From the NCBI GenBank assembly GCA_946902875.1, contig OX336336.1, positions 25,499,558 to 25,563,557 of the forward strand: a stretch of 64,000 bases of DNA, read 5' to 3'. Source of the stretch: Nematopogon swammerdamellus. Lineage: Eukaryota; Arthropoda; Insecta; Lepidoptera; Adelidae. Under the pieces are notes generated by a model that saw nothing but the letters and a program-made list of their open reading frames with translations, ran no database searches and had not been told where the DNA came from. A program made the position numbers and the translations under genes. Positions 63,676 through 64,000 of this stretch are shown here, piece by piece. The first letter of the stretch is position 1. Each line of letters begins with the position of its first letter.

Positions 63676-64000
63676 CAGGGTTGTTGCTGATGCACAATTT
63701 CTTCACATCAGCTGATGCTGATGCTAATGCTGATTTTAATAATTTTCTTTAAAAAAAAGGGAAAAATACTTAACTATCTGAATATTATGAATTTATATCC
63801 AAAGTTTTGGTTGGTATTGAAATAAAAGATTGTGTTGTAATAATTTTGTGACATTTAATAAAACAAATCAAATCTGATACCCTTACCAGTTTAGTAATTA
63901 TCTTAGCAATTAAATTATTAGTATTGGATGAAACTTTGGAACTATTTGGAACTGTATGTCTGCTTTTTCGGCTTCAGCTCCACCCCTCAGCGGTCATGTC
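63676..64000. mobile_element. hAT-like element, unexpanded relative of 15221-16492 (cut by window end)
   Basis: Starts cagggttgttgctgatgcac and follows the element at 15221, but has only one short run of gctgatgctgatgctaatgc instead of the 23-unit minisatellite. Confidence 0.7.

Overview
The window is a stretch of insect, most probably lepidopteran, nuclear genome. The evidence is interstitial TTAGG telomere-type repeats, spliced genes with short GC-rich exons in AT-rich introns, and a repeat load typical of moths and butterflies (RTE-like and Jockey/CR1-like LINE tails, tRNA-derived SINEs, hAT, mariner and TTAA-target elements, Helitron-like CTAG ends). I see no bacterial genes, rRNA, functional tRNA or CRISPR array.

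One host gene occupies almost the whole window on the + strand: an extended synaptotagmin (Esyt2-like), an ER-anchored, SMP- and C2-domain lipid-transfer tether of ER-plasma membrane contact sites. I traced 15 successive coding exon positions from the ATG at 862 to 63625, where the gene runs off the right edge inside its second C2 domain. Every junction has AG/GT borders and every phase fits. Using one version of each alternative exon, the visible reading frame is about 508-512 codons: N-terminal membrane hairpin (exons 1-2), SMP domain (exons 2-8), C2A (exons 9-13), start of C2B (exons 14-15).

Two parts of the gene are unusual. (1) The last SMP exon (exon 8) is present as 23 nearly identical tandem copies (34308-37824), each with its own acceptor and donor and separated by only 35 nt. 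The exon is 121 nt (109 nt in three copies), so joining two ordinary copies creates an immediate TGA. Only one copy per mRNA is productive. (2) The exon encoding the third calcium-binding loop of C2A exists in three different versions (45633-45718, 49638-49732, 52949-53031) with identical phases. They look like a mutually exclusive exon cluster, each preceded by a GU-rich tract.

The introns are almost entirely repeats. Notable layouts: a hAT element (8063-12702) containing a LINE piece and a THAP-coding, P-like element; the same P-like element again at 55777-58234, inside a SINE, inside another hAT element (54691-58660); a satellite (21028-24160) interrupted by a SINE that is itself interrupted by a hAT element; a hAT element (30343-32499) splitting a LINE whose tail ends about 11 nt before exon 7. 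Several repeats stop within 10-40 nt of splice acceptors (exons 4, 7, 8, 10), so those acceptors work in repeat-derived surroundings. All exon calls rest on reading-frame, phase and family-motif fit; no transcript was available.
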